Of a stretch of DNA of 8,765 nucleotides, positions 6,421-8,765 are shown piece by piece (position 1 is the first letter of the stretch; each line of letters begins with the position of its first letter). The notes below the pieces were generated by a model. It did not search any database. It had not been told where the DNA came from and saw only the letters and a program-made list of their open reading frames with translations. Source of the stretch: Steroidobacteraceae bacterium (lineage in GTDB: Bacteria; Pseudomonadota; Gammaproteobacteria; Steroidobacterales; Steroidobacteraceae); NCBI GenBank assembly GCA_025927665.1, contig JAICKZ010000130.1:1-8765 (forward strand), written 5' to 3'. The translations under genes and the position numbers were made by a program.

Positions 6421-7149
6421 ATGGCTAGTCAGCAAAAAATTGTGGTTTTTGGTGCAACATCGGGTATGGGACTTCAGTCTGCCGTCGACCTAGCGAAACT
6501 GGGCTTTCAAGTTTACGGTACCGGAAGAGATATTAAGAAAATTGCGCAAGTTAAGGAAAGTCATCCGGAGATTGATTTTCACGCCGTCGACTCCTCTTCG
6601 TCTGCGTCTCTTGAGCAACTGTTTAAAAAGGTAGGCATCGCTCACCATATTGTTATTGCTTTAGGCGGATCAAAAGGAGCAGGTGCCATTAAGGATATTT
6701 CTGTGGACGATATTATCGAAGGCTTTCAAGCAAAGACCTTCAATCACTTAAGGACGATGAAGGTCAGCCTGCCGCATCTAGATCAATCGGGTTCTATCAC
6801 TTTTATATCGGGAGTCGCTGCGCAGATGGCGGATCGTGGCACAGCCGGGTTGGCAGGTATCAATGGAGCCATCGAGGCCATGATTCGTCCACTAGCCGCA
6901 GAGCTTGCGCCTATCCGTGTGAACGCAGTGACACCAGGCTTGATCGATACACCTTTTTGGAATTTTTTATCGCGAGAACAAAGAGAGGCCATATTTGATC
7001 AATATGCAAAAGCATCATTGGTAGGACGAGTAGGAACGGCAGAGCACATCTCGCAAACTATCTCGTTTATCATCAAAAATACATTTATGACTGGAGAAGT
7101 GATTACTTGCGATGGCGGCTTACGTCTCAAAGCGAGCGCGTCGAAATAA
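6421..7149 (+). CDS. SDR-fold oxidoreductase-like protein lacking the YxxxK motif
   Basis: The 242-residue protein has the short-chain dehydrogenase/reductase fold and length. The cofactor loop GATSGMG is at 11-17, and TGRD (R37) after strand 2 suggests NADP(H). Acidic D57 follows strand 3, and S130 in ITFISGVAA holds the catalytic-serine position. The stretch RVNAVTPGLIDTPFW (166-180) is the usual SDR segment after the active site, and a C-terminal GEVITCDGGLRL completes the fold. The active-site helix reads AGLAGINGAIEAMIRPLAAELAP: aligned to the usual YxxxK, the tyrosine is L144 and the lysine is N148. NNAG is also replaced by LGGS. Divergent SDR-like proteins with a similar NGAIEA helix exist as far as I recall, so this is probably a natural subfamily rather than a damaged gene. 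Its substrate is unknown and it may be a non-classical enzyme or a binding protein. Likely controlled by the divergent TetR regulator. Confidence 0.9.
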   Translation: MASQQKIVVFGATSGMGLQSAVDLAKLGFQVYGTGRDIKKIAQVKESHPEIDFHAVDSSSSASLEQLFKKVGIAHHIVIALGGSKGAGAIKDISVDDIIEGFQAKTFNHLRTMKVSLPHLDQSGSITFISGVAAQMADRGTAGLAGINGAIEAMIRPLAAELAPIRVNAVTPGLIDTPFWNFLSREQREAIFDQYAKASLVGRVGTAEHISQTISFIIKNTFMTGEVITCDGGLRLKASASK

Positions 7150-7183
7150 CCATTACATTATGAAACTGCGACCATCAATTTGG

Positions 7184-7204
7184 GTGGCGTCAATCTGACG
7201 CCAC
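7184..7204 (+). terminator. stem-loop downstream of the SDR-like gene, possible terminator
   Basis: GTGGCGTCA (7184-7192) pairs perfectly with TGACGCCAC (7196-7204) across a 3-base loop, 34 bases after the stop codon. The stem is strong, but the following sequence (TACGTTGT) is not a proper T-run. It could stop transcription inefficiently or protect the mRNA 3' end. Confidence 0.5.
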
Positions 7205-7273
7205 TACGTTGTAAAACCGAAAGTTATAAGTGAAACAAGATTGTTGTTGCGGCAATAATATCGACTGAATTGT

Positions 7274-7287
7274 CCGCAAATTTGCGG
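7274..7287. repeat. right copy of the 14-bp palindrome CCGCAAATTTGCGG
   Basis: This is a perfect palindrome identical to the core of the one at 5690-5707. The similarity stops at the ends of the 14 bp. The two copies bracket the whole TetR/SDR-like module, the first before the TetR stop and the second 124 bp after the stop of the SDR-like gene. Confidence 0.7.
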
Positions 7288-7603
7288 TGTTGTCGTGACG
7301 ATGACTTTTGTGTGAACGAGTCAATTAAAGTGCCCGCAGCAATCAATGCATATGCTGATGAACATAGAATGAATGAAGTGAGAACGGGTTGCCGCGTTAA
7401 GGGTTACGCGAACGAATCGTGATGATTATGTCTTAATGCCTTCACAATTTTGGAATATTCCTGAATTCTAGGTCTGCAAAACGCGAATTGATTCACAACT
7501 TGAGTGTAGGGGAATTTCTTACGATCCTTACGCGATAAAGTACTGCATCAAATGGCGAGTTGCCAAATACATATCAGAATCTTGAGTCTTCAAAGAGCTA
7601 TGC

Positions 7604-8765
7604 ATGAATAAACTGCTGGAAAAGCAGCTGCGTGAAGCAACCATTGTGGATGGCCAATTGGACCTGAAGCGATTGGTCGCAAGCATAGAGCATACCTATG
7701 AACAACATGCCGAGGAGAGGCGTGGTGTAGTGCGGGCTATGCAGTTAATGAGTGATGAAGCCAAGGCATTGGCCACTGCCGCACATGAGAACAAGAACAG
7801 TGAAGTTGATTCCGCATTGCGTGAAAGTGAAGCACGTTATCGCACTCTGGTTGAACATGCGCCAGAAATCATTGTAGTACTTGATGTCGACAAGCAACGT
7901 TTGGTGGATGTGAACGATAACGCCGTGCGCTTCTTTAAGATGCAGCGCGATGAATTATTGAACATTGTTCCCGATGAATTGAGTTCTGAGTTGCAACAAG
8001 ACCGACAGGTTGCAAGCGTTGCACAACGCGATTATTTGCGTCGGGCTCTTGCAGGTGAATCACCAGTATACGAATGGAATTTTCATGATAGCGAAGGTAA
8101 CGATGTACCCTGCGAAGTGCGGCTAGTACGGCTACCTTCATCAACCGACAGGTTAATCCGCGGCAGCATTACCGACATTACTGAGCGAAAACGTATCGAA
8201 CTACTGGCAGCGGGTGAGCGTCGCGTGTTTGAACGTCTTGCTGCCAACTATGATTTGTTGGCAACCCTACCCGCGGTAATAGAGATGGCAGAAAGCGTTT
8301 GCAGTGACGCTTTGTGTGCAATCCGATTATTGGATGAACGTAAATGCAAGTTGCAATTGATGGTTGCGCCCTCATTGCCGCAAGATTATATAAAGCACAC
8401 GACGCAATTAAACATCGGATTGCACAATGGTTCTTGCGCCGCTGCCGCTTATTTTAGTCGTCAAGTGATCGTGACTGATATTTCTCATGACGAGTTATGG
8501 GAAAACTTACGTAATATCGCAAACGAAGCCGGTTTGCAGGCATGTTGGTCGACTCTGATTTATGCATCTAATGGCAAAGTGCTTGGCACCGTGGCCTTGT
8601 ATTTCAAAACCAAACGTCAACCACAACGACATCATTTTGATTTACTCGCACGACTTGCGCAATTGGCCGGCATTGCGGTTGAACGGCGACGTGCGGACGA
8701 TGCATTACGTGACAGTGAGCTGCGTTATCGACGTCTGTTCGATAATGTAGTCGAAGGTGTTTACA
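7604..8765 (+). CDS. PAS-GAF-PAS sensory protein, N-terminal 387 residues (partial)
   Basis: This is a cytosolic-looking multidomain sensor whose output domain lies beyond the right edge. A helical N-terminal segment (about 1-65, MNKLLEKQLREATI and IEHTYEQHAEERR) resembles the leader found on many proteobacterial hybrid kinases and GGDEF/EAL proteins. A PAS domain (about 70-200) begins ALRESEARYRTLVEHAPEII and ends with the PAC signature GSITDITERKR. A GAF domain (about 205-362) includes GSCAAAAYFSRQVIVTDI and GLQACWSTLIYASNGKVLGTVALYF. A second PAS starts at about 366 (ALRDSELRYRRLFDNVVEGVY). No membrane segment is seen. The start is the ATG at 7604, preceded by AAAGAG at suitable distance; the overlapping ATG at 7600 meets a stop at its fourth codon. 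Output could be a histidine kinase or a diguanylate cyclase/phosphodiesterase; the sequence present does not decide. It follows a long non-coding stretch, so it is probably its own transcription unit. Confidence 0.88.
   Translation, partial: MNKLLEKQLREATIVDGQLDLKRLVASIEHTYEQHAEERRGVVRAMQLMSDEAKALATAAHENKNSEVDSALRESEARYRTLVEHAPEIIVVLDVDKQRLVDVNDNAVRFFKMQRDELLNIVPDELSSELQQDRQVASVAQRDYLRRALAGESPVYEWNFHDSEGNDVPCEVRLVRLPSSTDRLIRGSITDITERKRIELLAAGERRVFERLAANYDLLATLPAVIEMAESVCSDALCAIRLLDERKCKLQLMVAPSLPQDYIKHTTQLNIGLHNGSCAAAAYFSRQVIVTDISHDELWENLRNIANEAGLQACWSTLIYASNGKVLGTVALYFKTKRQPQRHHFDLLARLAQLAGIAVERRRADDALRDSELRYRRLFDNVVEGVY

Larger units (their letters stand above)
7150..7603. other. 454-bp region without a supported gene
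   Basis: Apart from the stem-loop at 7184-7204 and the palindrome at 7274-7287, I see no supported gene. Short open frames, for example an 18-codon frame from 7369, lack a ribosome-binding site. A 10-bp palindrome GGAATATTCC lies at 7452-7461. The promoter and leader of the PAS-GAF gene must be in the right half, but no convincing -35/-10 pair was found. A small RNA or long leader cannot be excluded by eye. Confidence 0.6.

Noticed and set aside
7369..7422. An 18-codon frame in the long non-coding region
   Set aside because: No Shine-Dalgarno sequence, no recognisable peptide feature, and of a length expected by chance.
7452..7461. GGAATATTCC palindrome
   Set aside because: Ten bases of AT-rich palindrome can occur by chance, there is no second copy, and it is not clearly placed relative to a promoter.
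8178..8750. Open frames at 8178-8375 (minus) and 8562-8750 (plus)
   Set aside because: They overlap the PAS-GAF coding frame in other frames and show no domain features.

Overview
The window looks like chromosomal DNA of a gammaproteobacterium of intermediate GC. This rests on a GlrK/QseE-type sensor kinase, an SrkA (YihE) family kinase very close to the enterobacterial protein, and a full-length TypA/BipA. The genus cannot be named from the sequence. Base composition was not computed. No tRNA, rRNA, CRISPR array, transposase or integrase was seen.

Layout. The left part (1-2015) is on the minus strand: galE (UDP-glucose 4-epimerase), then a GlrK-like histidine kinase that runs off the left edge. 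An 82-bp divergent gap separates galE from a plus-strand group: srkA, then 21 bp later an unrecognised lipoprotein gene, then typA. A composite element sits between the lipoprotein gene and typA. It combines a short intrinsic terminator, a perfect TATAAT -10 box inside the terminator loop, and an outer inverted repeat that covers the region just before the typA GTG start.

Right of typA is a compact module: a minus-strand TetR-family regulator (5716-6312) divergent from a short-chain dehydrogenase/reductase-like gene (6421-7149). Their 108-bp intergenic region holds two similar 23-bp palindromes whose centres are 31 bp apart, a likely operator pair. The SDR-like protein lacks the canonical YxxxK catalytic motif. 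The module is bracketed by two copies of the same perfect 14-bp palindrome, at 5692-5705 and 7274-7287. After about 450 bp without a gene, a PAS-GAF-PAS signalling protein begins at 7604 and runs off the right edge before its output domain.

Functionally the window mixes housekeeping genes (sugar-nucleotide metabolism, stress kinase, ribosome-associated GTPase), two truncated signal-transduction proteins at the edges, and one small regulator-enzyme cassette that may be a later insertion. No clearly new multi-gene system is evident. The most interesting parts are the typA leader element, the palindrome-bracketed TetR/SDR-like cassette with its double operator, and the SDR-like protein without YxxxK.
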